From: Hirudo medicinalis
Lineage: Eukaryota; Annelida; Clitellata; Hirudinida; Hirudinidae
Length of the DNA stretch: 64,000 nucleotides
Reading direction: 5' to 3'
Assembly (NCBI GenBank): GCA_011800805.1
Contig: MPNW01000300.1
Location: 106,708-170,707 of the forward strand
Below, piece after piece: positions 49,589 through 61,601 of the stretch. Every line of letters starts with the position of its first letter. Within the stretch, counting starts at the first letter, position 1. Made by a program: the position numbers and the translations under genes. The notes under the pieces were generated by a model, which ran no database searches, was not told where the DNA came from, and worked only from the letters and a program-made list of their open reading frames with translations.

Positions 49589-52500
49589 ATGTTTAGCGCC
49601 ATAAACAAAAGCAACATATTGACAGGAAGACAATTTTGGAAATCGGTTACAATACTTCTTCTTCTCCATATTCCTATGGGTGGGTTTAACCAAAGTTGAA
49701 TTACCTCAAATCAATTTTTTTCTCGTTTCATTTCATAGCTTTGTGATCAATTGCTTTGTCAGAATTCCAAATAATTTTAGTTATGCAACGGACTTTAATC
49801 AAATAAATAAATAAATAAATAAAGCTTCGTCAGAATGGCTCATTTTCTACATTGAGTACGTTCTACGAATTTGACGAGCTCAGAGATATTATAATCCTAA
49901 CCAATTTAATTATTTCACAGACGTAATTGCAGTCAACATTGCTTTGAGCAAAACCGGTACCTTCTGCAGTAAGGCAGTATCAAAAAAGTTATTTGATGGA
50001 GATATAGAGAACGTTGTTCATTTGGTAGAAAAATGTGCAGAGAAAGCTAATGTTGAAATAGACTTGCGCGATAAATATCGCATAGATTACGTTATAGTTT
50101 ATGCTGGAGAAGGTAGGATATCATCAAACACATTAATTTGATAATTATCTGGTATATTTATGTTTAGTAATTTATAATAATCAACATAATAATTCCTTTA
50201 GGGAATGACCAAGGTCAACTAGATTTCTTTCTTGTTGAAAGAATTGATGGATCGAGAAAGGATTTATGCGCAGTTTACCCAGGTTTCGCGATTGTTGCCA
50301 GCAGTGGCATGAGAGTGAATTGCGAACCTGTGAGAAGATTCCACTCAAAAGTTAAAATTGAATCTCGTAAAAATGAAAACATCTACATCAGTGAAATTGA
50401 AGTTCATTCCATGGGTAAAAAGTTCATTCAACTCATATTCACTATTTTGTACTTCGTTTTTAATCTTTTTTGCAGATTCTGGGTTCCCAAACCAAAATAC
50501 ATTGATATATCGCGGTTGTTTTAATTCAAGTATATCAAATAGAGAAATCGAGACACCAAGCTGGAAATCATGTCAGCAAGAGTGCGTGAAGAGAAGCTAC
50601 ATATTTGTTGCGATAAAGGTGACACTGCTATTAACAATATTATTAAATACTAACTATATTAGATACCGTATAGACTTAGTACCACAAGCGCATCTTTGAA
50701 CTATCTTGAACATACCTTCGGTGTGCCGCTTGGAAAACTCTAGGGTCGAAGGCTAAGAATTTAGTGGTTTGTATTAGATATCTGTTCGGTAAATTATAGG
50801 ATTTCCCAGCTTTTGAAATTTGTTTCGGGATTTCCAAGTAATTTAACATCTTGTTTGATTATTACCCATGATAATAAAAAAAGATGGTCTTGTAAGTCTT
50901 CATTAATCCGTCAATAATATGCGATAATGAACTTGTTCTCTCTGATGTTGTTCTTTTCTCCATTTTTTTTAAATTGGTCGATACAACGCTAATACAGTTG
51001 CAGGCCAAAATTAGTTTAAAGTTACCATCAACTGGATAGTTTTGCTAACTTTGAGTGAAATTCATTTACATTTACTTCAAGACATATTTAAATTTTCTTA
51101 AGTATGGTAGTTTATGGAGAGGCATTGGTGTCCTTACAAAAGAATCATTCGCGAATGATATCTCATTTCCATTTTCATTTATTTATTCTTGAGATAATTT
51201 TGTAAAAAAACAGCGATGATACTCACTGGCGCACCCAAGGGTGTGATGATGGGGGTTCTAATCCCCCAAAAAATAATTGTATTAATTGATTTTAATTATC
51301 GATATTTAAAAAATATTATTAGCTCCCATATAATAAAACTCGTCAATAATATTTAAATACATGTAATATTCCATATTTTTTGCATTTTGTAGCAGGGCAG
51401 TATAGCAGTCCACTTATTATTGACTACTAATTAAATTATTAAATATGGTAAAACAGACGGCTCGACATTTCTGATTTTTTTTTGTAAAAAATCGCAAAAT
51501 GCAATCAGAATGTGAGCAAGTTTTGAAGGAAGAAGGTAAATTTGTTTAAAAATTATATGCATACGTAATCTTAATTCAGTATAAAAATTAATATAAGGCC
51601 AACAAAATCATAGACAAAATATTGAACAAATAATTAATTTTCAAAATATTTTTGAGGTTCTCTTCAAGCAGATGTTAACGATGAATCTTTTAATGAACAG
51701 TCATAAGTAGAAACTTATGATATTCCGTTCATAGATTCTTTCTAAAAAGTTTACAGGAAAGAATTTCAAAACACAAATTCATTCTGATGGGATTCCAAAG
51801 AAAAAAAATCTCTGAAAAGATAAAAATTTAAAAAAAATGGTATTCAAACATCAAGCCCCCTTGAAAAAAATTTCTCAACGGCCGTCCGAAGGGAACATTG
51901 TTCCAGCTAATTAGACAACTATATAGAAACCATAAAAAAAAACCCTTGAAGGTTGGCCGAATGGGTTACGTTCCTGCATACGGCGGTAATGGCAACAGTT
52001 GTAATGTGTCGTGTTCGAAACCCAGCCTGCACTGCCGCAAGCGCCCTTGGGAAGGCGCGCTGTATAAATGGTTGACAAGAAGCGCCTCTGACGCTATGCA
52101 TATGGCGCTATATAAATGAAGTACATTTACATATAGTGAATATAATTATCACGGTAAAAGTTATATTAAATATTCGCGCATGTTAAACATACATAATTGA
52201 ACTTTTTACAGTTAAGATATTAATATAAAACATAAATACCTTCAAAGAAAATTAATGTCTGCAATGTAAAATATTGTTGAAAGGCTAAGAAAGTGTGTAG
52301 CTGTACCCAAATTGTGCCTTCAGAGCTTGAATTGCCAGCAAAATATTGCAACATAAAATGTGATGATTCCAGTGGATATTGTGGTGGAAGCGAGTGTTAC
52401 TCTGTTTACCTCAGTTAGTCTATTACTCTGCTTACTGACCTGTATCAGTTATTATACACAAAAATATCCCTTAATAATTTATTAATCATTTTGTAGATTT

Positions 52501-54837
52501 GATTCTTTTTAAAAATATATTTAATTGCAGTTAAGCCAAAAATGCCTTATTACATGGGATGTGTGAAAACTCCTGTTGATTTTACAAAACGTGCTGTGAG
52601 TAGCGGCGATATGACAATTGGAAAATGCATGCATACCTGTGACTCAAAGGGATTTAGATTTGCTCATTTGCAGGCAGGTTTTCGGTATTCTGACAAACAA
52701 AATAATTTTGTTAATTTTAAGGGATTGTTAAGCCTTACGAAATATCTGCACAAAGTTTTAATTAGCATTGTTAGACTTTAAAAAAAAGATAACGTTTACA
52801 ATTGAAGAATTCTCAATTTTGCATTTGCGGTCAAGATGATGACGAGGAATTTGACACTGTGGATGAAGAATTCTGTAACCTTAGATGCAGTGGAGATCCA
52901 AACTTTATTTGTGGCGGAGAACACTACGGCTCATTATTTCAACGTAAAACAGCTGTCCTTTCAAAGACATTTATTATTATTATTATTGAATTCATTTTAA
53001 TTAAACTAGTTTGCTTGCAATTTTATGGTTTTTTGTGCGAGAACCAATGTTCAGAACTATTTCAATGTGCCGGCTCAATTGGGATGTACGGCAAATGTGA
53101 TGGTCCTTGTAAACCAGGATTCTTTGGTGATCACTGTCTTGAACGAGGTCTTACATTTATTCGGTTACGCCATTTGCTGAGGTTTAACAATAATGTCAAC
53201 AAATAATAACTACGTGGCAGAGCTATAAAGATATGATGCATATGAATGTAATGTCGTTTGATGAAAACATGATGCATATGAATGTAATGTCATTTGATGA
53301 AAACATGATGCATGAATTTACAATTTGTCCACGTCTTGCACAAAATTATTTGATTTACTGATTCAGTGTGTCTAATACATCTTTTGCAGATATTATTGAA
53401 TGCAATTTCGAACCCTGTGACTTGCAATACTCAGTATGCGATCATGTCAATGGTTCTTATAGTTGCGATTGCAAACCTGGATTCGTCGATGGAGCGAGTG
53501 ACAAATGTTTAGGTAATAATAATAATATGTAGTACTACTACTAATAATAATATGTAGTACTACTACTAATAATAATGTGTAGTATTACTTAATAATATGT
53601 AGTACTACTACTACTACTAATAATAATAATAATAATAATAATAATATGTAGTACTACTACTAATAATAATATGTAGTAATACTTAATAATATGTAGTACT
53701 ACTACTACTACTACTATTAATAATAATAATAATAATAATAATATGTAGTACTACTACTAATAATAATATGTAGTATTACGTAATAATATGTAGTACTACT
53801 ACTAATAATAATATGTAGTATTACGTAATAATATGTAGTACTACTAATAATAATAATATGTAGTACTACTACTAATAATAATATGTAGTATTACTTAATA
53901 ATATGTAGTACTACTACTAATAATAATATGTAGTATTACATAATAATATGTAGTACTACTACTAATAATAATAATAATATGTAGTACTACTTGTGCATTA
54001 TTAATGATGAATATAATTATAAAGGTATTAAATTTAGGATAAATTCAACGAATTGAAACCTTAAATTCAAAATAATTCCCAATATTAACTCAATAATTTT
54101 AAATCAAATTTGATGCAGTTATTAATTAAATATGAACAATAATATTGCTGTCATTAAACACAATTAATATTATTAGCAATGTTGCATGATAACTATAAAT
54201 TAGGTTATAATCATCAATATTTATTACTATCGACATTATAAACGTGATTACTATTTAGATATTGATGAATGCCAATCTAACCTTTGTGATAACCAGTCCA
54301 CAACATGTCTAAATTTGTATGGCTCTTATGTTTGCGATTGCAGGCCAGGATTCTATAAAGTGAAGGATAATATTTGCAAAAGTGATGACAATTTTATTTA
54401 TTTTATCTCTGTTAAATATATCCATAGCTTAATAAGACTACTATGTCATTTTGAAATAATTTTGATTAATAACAGCATATGAATATTATTATTACATTTA
54501 AACTGCTTTAAATTTTTGGATGTCTATAAGAATTGGGAAGGCCTGCAAAGATAATTGACCCAAAATATTCTAATTACGTACTATTTATTATATGATTAAA
54601 GGCAATGAAACAGATCCTGACGAAGATATGATTCCAGAGCTTCTTGATCAACAAGATTTATTAACGATTCTCCTTATTGGTCTTTTGATATTTATTTTGG
54701 TATGCCTAACATTATTACTTGGGTTAGTTGATTAATGTTGTTTTAGTCGAAAATTTTGAATTCTGCTGTTTGGAAGTACTTAAAATTTATTAATTTCCAG
54801 TCGCAAAGTTTTGCTGGCATCACGCGGAAAGAAATAG
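49589..54837 (+). CDS. Tandem receptor paralogue 1: galactose-binding-like, 2x WSC, 3x EGF, TM
   Basis: Twelve exons: 49589-49679, 49921-50112, 50202-50414, 50476-50618, 52284-52413, 52531-52673, 52808-52943, 53010-53147, 53390-53512, 54259-54381, 54602-54722, 54801-54837, joining to 529 aa. Signal exon (hydrophobic VTILLLLHIPM). An F5/8C/fucolectin-like domain spans about 31-165 (VNIALSKTG, LFDGD, EIEVHSM). WSC1 is about 171-256 (YRGCF, YCGGSECYSVYL). WSC2 is about 260-349 (YYMGCVKT, FCICGQ, CSGDPNFICGG). Three EGF-like repeats cover about 350-477, the last calcium-binding (DIDECQSNLC). TM is about 497-518, then the tail RKVLLASRGKK. Inference: a type I surface protein that binds glycans. 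Intron 6 starts GC (CAG|GCAGGT). Intron 9 carries a minisatellite and intron 4 a SINE. The exon 5 acceptor is the weakest boundary. The family is not recognised by name. Confidence 0.88.
51949..52120 (+). mobile_element. tRNA-derived SINE, copy E, with intact Pol III boxes
   Basis: A-box-like TTGGCCGAATGGGTT at 51953-51967 and B-box GTTCGAAACC at 52013-52022, spaced as in a tRNA gene, then CCTGCAC and the GC-rich body GCGCCCTTGGGAAGGCGCGC. A tail segment AGCGCCTCTGACGCTATGC follows that is absent from copy A. It lies in intron 4 of receptor paralogue 1, in the sense orientation. It is the best-preserved promoter of the family in this window. Confidence 0.75.
53233..53316. repeat. 36-bp tandem repeat, about 2.3 copies
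   Basis: The unit starting ATGATGCATATGAATGTAAT recurs at 53233, 53269 and 53305 (partial), in the intron before exon 9 of paralogue 1. One substitution separates the two full units. Confidence 0.85.
53513..53992. repeat. TAGTACTA-rich minisatellite in receptor 1 intron 9
   Basis: Variants of AATAATATGTAGTACTACTAC alternate with AATAATATGTAGTATTACTT, often forming a composite unit of about 45 bp, mixed with ACT and AAT triplet runs. The core TAGTACTA is palindromic. It begins right at the exon 9 donor. Confidence 0.9.
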
Positions 54838-55492
54838 TAACTTCTTGAACATGATATTAGTACAATTTATTGAAAAGTTGACACAAACATGGCGCCTCTG
54901 ACGCTATGCAAATGGCGCATTACAAATTAACTATTATTATTATTATTATTATTAAATATATCTTACTATAATGTTACTTTTTAAGTAAGAAAATGTATTT
55001 CTAAACTCATTCTATAATACATGAATAACAATAATAAATATATTAATAATAAATGACTCCCGAAATAAACATATTTAAAACTGGTTCTCCGATATTTCTT
55101 TTAAATGTTGATGTTTCTTGCATCATTAGATTTCTAAGATGCTTATTTTAAATTAAAATTTTTGTCATCAAAAAATGAATTCATTCGTTTGCAATTTGTG
55201 ACTTAAATTAATATTATGGGGGAGGGAGAAAGCAATTTAAATTAATTAGCAAAATAATAGACGGGCAAAATAAAGCATCTGAAATATTCTTTTCAGGAAC
55301 GTCAAATCAGCTTTTGCTGTTTTTTTTTTTTGAAAAACGTTAAAACGTCATCCAGATATGTAAACATTGTTATCAGTCGAAATAGTTTATGGTTCTGCTC
55401 AAAGAACAGATTATATTTCTTCAATTATTAATGTATTGATTAGTAATTTGATATATTTTAAAGAAATAACTAAAGCATGCTCTCATTAAAAC
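54838..55492. other. Spacer between receptor paralogues 1 and 2
   Basis: 655 bp of A/T-rich sequence. 54888-54928 (GGCGCCTCTGACGCTATGCA) matches the tail of SINE copy E, so it is a tail-only SINE fragment. The promoter of paralogue 2 must lie here. Confidence 0.55.
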
Positions 55493-58400
55493 ATGTCAGG
55501 AAATTATTTTTACGAAATAATTGATTTGCTCTTTCTTCTGCAAATACCTATGGGTGAGTTTGAACATAATAAATAGCAAAATTTACAAAGTTCAGTTTGA
55601 TAAATTAGATGAGATAGGTAATTAATTAATTTAATGAAATTAAATCTCTTATTTGACTTTAAGTGAAGTTTCGCTTATCCCGCCTTTAATTATAAAGTAC
55701 AAAAATTTTCATGTTTGTGATTAGATTCGTCAAATCGACTTAGCTTAGTTCTAACCAGTTTATATTCATTTGCAGATATAATTGCTGTAAACATAGCTAT
55801 GGGCAAAACCGGTACCTATTGCGGTAAGCCAGCGTCAAGAAGATTATTCGACAGATATAAAGATAATGTTGTCCATTTGATAGACAAATGTGCAGAGAGA
55901 GCTAACATAGAAATTGATTTTGGTGAAAAATATCGCGTAGATTACGTTATAGTTTATGCTGGAGAAGGTGAGATGACAGCAAATACATTGATTTCATAAT
56001 TATCAAGTATGTAAGTTTAAACAAGTAATACAAGTAATTTTAAATTACTCAGTAATATGATTGATTCTAGGGAATAGTCAAGGCCAACTAGATCTCTTTC
56101 TTGTTGATAGAATCGATGGATTGAGAAAAGATTTATGCGCAGTTTATCCAGGTTTTGTGAGTATTGCCAGCAGCGGCATGAGAGTGAATTGTGAGCCTGC
56201 AAAAATTGATCATTCGAAAGTTAAAGTTGAATCTCGTAAAAACGAAGGTCTTCACATTGTTGAGATAGAAGTTCATTCCATGGGTATCATTTTTCCTGCA
56301 CTTGTATATGTAGATGAATGTTTATTAAGACCAATCGTTATATCGTGGATCGGATAACCGAGCATATCAATGAACTGGTTGAACGACTTATAAAAAGTTT
56401 TGCTTATAAATTTTACAAAAAATTCATCTTAAGGTTTTCCACTTTCAAAACGTTCCGAAGGTTATGTTTGCTATTGTTGGTAAATAAATATTTTCTTTTT
56501 TCAAAAAAGGGTTCGGATAACCAGAGCTCTATTGAATTGCATTTAATTTTATTAATTAATTTATTTAATTACCTAATTATTTGCACAGATGTAACATCAC
56601 CCAATCAAAACATATTGATATATCGCGGTTGTTTTAGTTCAAAATTAAATGGAACGCTAGTGGATGTGTCAGACTGGAAGCTATGCCAGGAGGGATGCGT
56701 AACCAAATCTTTCGCGTTTGCTGCAATAAAAGTAATACCTTTTTACAATATAATTTATCGTGTAAATAATTTATCATGTTTTAGTTAGATTTTTTAAACT
56801 TAAAAATAAACAATTCAAAATATCATCACACTATTATTAAAATAATTTGTTAAGTCTAAATATTTTGGAAGAAGACTGCATCTCGTAACTCCAACATCGG
56901 AATATTCGCAAAAATGTGAAATCGAAGAGTGAATTATTCACATGTAAAAATGTGGCAACATTATTAGCCATAATTTAGCACAATTAACATGCACACAAAT
57001 GAAGCTGAAAATTCATGCAAAAATTTTTTAATAGGATAACAAAGAATGTTTTTGCATTCATGCTTTGCTTCTAGAGCTTGAAGTATCAGCAAAATATTGT
57101 AATTTGATGTGTGATGATTATAAAGGATACTGTGGAGGCAAAGAAACTATTTCTGTTTATCTCGGTTGGTCATTGTTAAATCATTGGTCATCTTCAAAAT
57201 ATTAATAAAAATGTGTTTTTGTTAATTATATGTTTTTTGGCGGAAGCAAAACTTTAGTGGAAGTTAAATAAATAAATTAGTAAATTGAAAGTAATGTTAA
57301 GGTTAGGGAGAAGCAATAAAATCAAATAAAATTTTAAATAATAATCATCATAATACGATTCAGGATTTTACAATATTTAATTGTTATACATTAATAATTA
57401 CATCACAGTTAGACCAAAATTACCGTATTACATGGGATGCAGGAAAACTACTGAAGAAATGTTTGAACATGTTGCAAGTCGTGGCAATATGACAATAGAA
57501 AAATGTTTACAAATTTGTGACTCAAAAGGAAATAGATTTGCAAATTTGCAGGCACTTCCTTTAATTTTTTTCATACCAAATTAAAGGCAATTTGTTAATT
57601 TGTTAATTAAAGATTAATTGTTAATTAAAAGTTGTTAATTAAAAATCAAAAAATTATTAATCAAAAAATGAAAATTGAAATTTATCGTGAAATATTTGCA
57701 TTTATGAAACATTCAATGATCCTTTGTCAAACTATTAACTCTGCTTAATTGAAGAATGGGAGCTTATGTATGTGTGGACAAGATTACGATGATTTCGATC
57801 CAGTAAATGATGATCTATGCAATGTTAGATGCAGTGGAGATCCCAATTTCATTTGCGGTGGGAAAAATTACGGATCTTCTTTTCAACGTACAAATATTTT
57901 CTTTTTCATGGATAGCAATAATATTATTAAATTAATTAATAAGATACTCGAAACAGTTTGTCCGCAACTCTACGGTTTGATTTGTGACACTCCATGCTCG
58001 AATATATTCCAATGTGCCGGCTCTTTTGGCATGCATGGAAAATGTGATGGACAATGTAATCCAGGTTATATCGGTGATCACTGTCTTGAACGAGGTTATT
58101 TATTTTATCGCGCCATTTTTACCAATGTCATTAAATAAATTTCTCTCACTCACGAACATAGATATCAATATGTGAACTTGATTTTACTATTAAAAATTTA
58201 ATATTGCTTAAAATATTTAAATAAAGATAATATTAATTAACTGTTTTCTTTAATCAAACTAGATATTACTGAATGCAATTTTGAACCTTGTGACTTACGA
58301 AGCTCGCAATGCAAATATTTGAATGGTTCTTATTCTTGTGATTGCAAACTCGGATTTGAGTACAGCAAGAATGCCTTGGAATGCTTAGGTGAGAATATTG

Positions 58401-60423
58401 TGAATAAATCTATTGGTCCACAATGTAATATAAAATAATGCAACGTAACATAACCTAAAGAAATGCAATGCAATGTAACGCAACATGTTGTGCGATGCAA
58501 TAAAATATAACATTCACAGAATAATAGATTTGATAATTATATAAATTAAATTTGAAAAATAAGTGAAGGGCACGAGTATTTGGATTATTAGTTAAGATTT
58601 CTGCCCTGTAAAGTATATTCAAAATAAATGGGATTAATAACACAATCTTCATACATAGAGGTGATGAACCACTCCAAAGTTGTAAAACTGTCCATTTAGA
58701 GACACCGCTCCATATGCTCCAGACACTCCTCTCGCAATTTCGCATAAATAAATATAAATATGCTGTTACCAAATATATTTTATTTTAAAATACACTTTGC
58801 TTTCAAATATTATTATGAATTTAAAAAGATCACCGACTATTATGCGTAATTATAGGTAAGTATTATCATATTGTAAGTTATTATTATTAGTAGTATTGAT
58901 TATTATTATTATATTATTATTGATTATTGATTATTGTGTTACTATTACTATTACTACTACTGCTTTAGATATTGATGAGTGCAAATCTAACCTTTGTGAT
59001 AACCAGTCCTCAACGTGTCTAAATTTGTATGGCTCTTATGCTTGCAATTGCAAGCCAGGTTACTATAAAGTGAAGGAAAATATTTGCAAAAGTGATGATT
59101 TTAATTGTTAATTTTATTTATAAACGTGTGGGAATAGAGATTCGTTATGTTTATAAATATACTTACAAATGGTATTCTAATAATAATAATAATTCTAATA
59201 ATAATATATTGCTCATTTCTATAGCAAATGCAATGCAAGCTTAGCACCAGAAGAGCATTTTGTTGACTATAGTTTTTGTTGTGGAGCCCCTTCCCAGTGG
59301 ATGTTGGGGCTGGTGCAGGCTGATTTGCGAACACGACAGACGGTCGCAAACAGAGATGCAACTTTCTGAGCTGACTTGCATCAGTAATAAGATGGTCTAG
59401 AGGGGTATTCAACTGGCGGCCCGCCAAGGGGTGTGAAATGTCCCGCTTCTTAAATTCAACTCATTCTCGGCCTCACTCAAGTATCTTTCAATTCTTGAAC
59501 ACTAGAATACTGCGCTCCATTAAAGTACATTTTGCTGGCAAGCATTCCCCACAAGTTGTCGATGGGGGTTGAAGTCAGTAGAGCGAGTTGGCTGTTTCAA
59601 ATCGCCCAAACTCCTGTAGTTAGTTACTAAACGCTAAAATAACTAATTCAAGTTAATTTAAAATGTTTGTTTTATGTAATTTATGTAGTTGGTAATTATT
59701 TAGTGGCTGTAGTGCGGTTAGTTCACTCTCTTCGTTAAATGAATAATATTTGTTCAATTAAGTAATAAAGTAAAAATCAGTTTGTATATTATGTAATTAG
59801 CAGTATGATGTGCACTCCTACTGATATATGACAACTAATGGTTTCAAAAAGATCTGGCTTTCGGTCACCGGGCATAAAATAATTCGCCCGTCAATAATTT
59901 AGTTGAATACTCCTGGCCTAGAGCCTGTATTTTAGGCTAAAAACCAACTAACTTAAGTTGGTTTATTTATTTGAAATCGCTCGTGTCATTTTGAGATGAG
60001 CACCAAATGAACAGAAATGACAATATTATGTTCGAAGGCAAAGAAAGAATCCGCAAAAGTATTTCAAAAGTGATGGTAGGACTACTTATTGGCCTTTTGA
60101 CTGTTTTATTAGCTCTAACATTATACTTTGGGTTAGTTGATTGTTTTTATTCATGTTTTTTTTTTGTGTTTTGTTTGCCCAAACACAAAAAAAATCTTTT
60201 AACAAATCCAAGAAATATGATCAATCAAAGTAGCTATAATATAAGGTCAGTACTAAAGGACTGGCATTCTAAATTAACATTCAAGACGTTTTACTTAAAT
60301 AATTTGAAAACATTTATTTGACCATTCACCAGTCCAAATGCCTTGAAACTAAAGCAAAAGATAGATGTCCGTGGCAAAACGTCTCTTGGGAAAAGAAAAT
60401 CCACTAGAAAATCTGCCTTTTGA
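55493..60423 (+). CDS. Tandem receptor paralogue 2: galactose-binding-like, 2x WSC, 3x EGF, TM
   Basis: Twelve exons: 55493-55553, 55776-55967, 56071-56283, 56589-56731, 57035-57164, 57409-57551, 57755-57887, 57957-58094, 58263-58388, 58969-59091, 59996-60131, 60333-60423, giving 542 aa. Exon boundaries and phases match paralogue 1 one for one; exons 2-6, 8 and 10 are identical in length. Domains in the same order: VNIAMGKTG, EIEVHSM; YRGCF to YCGGKETISVYL; YYMGCRKT to FICGG; EGFs including DIDECKSNLC. TM is VMVGLLIGLLTVLLALTLY (about 493-511), followed by a Lys/Arg-rich tail of about 29 residues. The short signal exon (MSGNYFYEIIDLLFLLQIPM) is less hydrophobic than that of paralogue 1. Intron 6 again starts GC (CAG|GCACTT). 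The last two acceptors, TTTTGAG and TTCACCAG, are the least certain boundaries. Confidence 0.86.
59275..59345 (-). mobile_element. SINE fragment (B-box half) in receptor 2 intron 10
   Basis: GGTGCAGGCTGATTTGCGAACACGACAGA closely matches the head half of SINE copy A (GGTGCAGGCTGGGTTGCGAACACGACACA). The rest of the element is lost. Confidence 0.55.
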
Positions 60424-61601
60424 AAATATATTTAAGTTAAAATTGATACCGACTTGGTTAATGAATTAATTTACTGTAGTTATCGTAATGACACAATTTT
60501 CTAGAAAAATATTCTATGTAATACAGAAATCATATAAACCGTCATTATTAATGTAATATACAAGTTTTGTCTTGATTTTCCTTTATTTTGATGCTTTTAT
60601 CATTTTAGTCTGACAATCATTAAATTATGATTTTTATATTCAAATAATCACTTGCTCACATTTTAATTAAGATTTGTCAATAGACACGAACATGGTTGCA
60701 TTAATGCTTTATCTCCGTGGCTGAAAATTGTAATTAATTTGGGAAATCTTATTTCTATAGTTATATATACTGTATAGTCGTAGTTTGCAAACAATCCAGC
60801 CTTATTTGTATTTAAGCGTTTTAGTAAATATTTTAGTAAAACATGTTTTAGTCGCTGACGGCTAACGTTTAAAAAATAAAACAACTTGCTAAATCAAATA
60901 TATGTAAAAGGTTATTTGCAGTGATATGGTTCCATGAATGCCCATTATTTGGAGTAATAATAAAGCTAAAAAGTGAATCTATATTTTGAAATGTAATTAT
61001 CAGAAACAAACAAAGGAAATACTCCACATCACCAATTCTTCTAAAAGGATAAAAAAATTCCAACATCCAAACCGCAACAACAAATGTACTGCTTTCAAAT
61101 GCATGTCTAAACATTAATTCGGAAATATTTCCAGTTTGAATAATTTGAACGAGATTGAGGTAATTTTATAAGTAATATAATTTCAGATTATTTTTAGTAT
61201 TTTACCATGCACATTAAATTAATTTTATTACAAACTTTTAAGAGTTTTTCAATGTTCCATAGAAGCAGAAAACGTCATCAGAAAAGTAAACAAATAAATA
61301 GTTTCAATGTGACTGAAAGGGAGTTGAAGCTTTATGTATTTATGACATTAAATTCTCGAAGTTCAATCAAAATGAATTTCTGTGCTAATGATGGCGATGG
61401 GATTGGCAGAGGTTTAAATAAAATAATCAGGGTCATTTCCATTATACAAATATTTTCAAGTCAGTTCAAAAATCCACTGGCGAATAAAATATTTATTAAT
61501 CTACATCTGAAATCTATGTCAAATGTTTTTCTTCAGAAATTAAAAATTCCTTTTATCGCATGAATATATGTTTTGTTACTGAAAAAGCAATCAACTTACA
61601 G
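60424..61601. other. Spacer between receptor paralogues 2 and 3
   Basis: Should contain the promoter and signal exon of paralogue 3. A candidate signal exon starts at 61207 (MHIKLILLQTFK), ending at a possible donor AAGA|GTTTTT that keeps phase 1, but the donor is poor, so it is not included in the gene model. No other feature is recognised. Confidence 0.4.

Noticed and set aside
53513..53992. Regularly spaced repeats resembling a CRISPR array
   Set aside because: Units are A/T-rich, variable in length, have no distinct spacers, and lie in a eukaryotic intron.
59101..59427. 108-aa minus-strand frame in receptor 2 intron 10
   Set aside because: It crosses a SINE fragment and A/T-rich repeats and has no independent support.
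61207..61563. 118-aa frame as the start of receptor paralogue 3
   Set aside because: Only its first dozen residues look like a signal peptide, and no good donor is present; the rest has no match to the sister genes.
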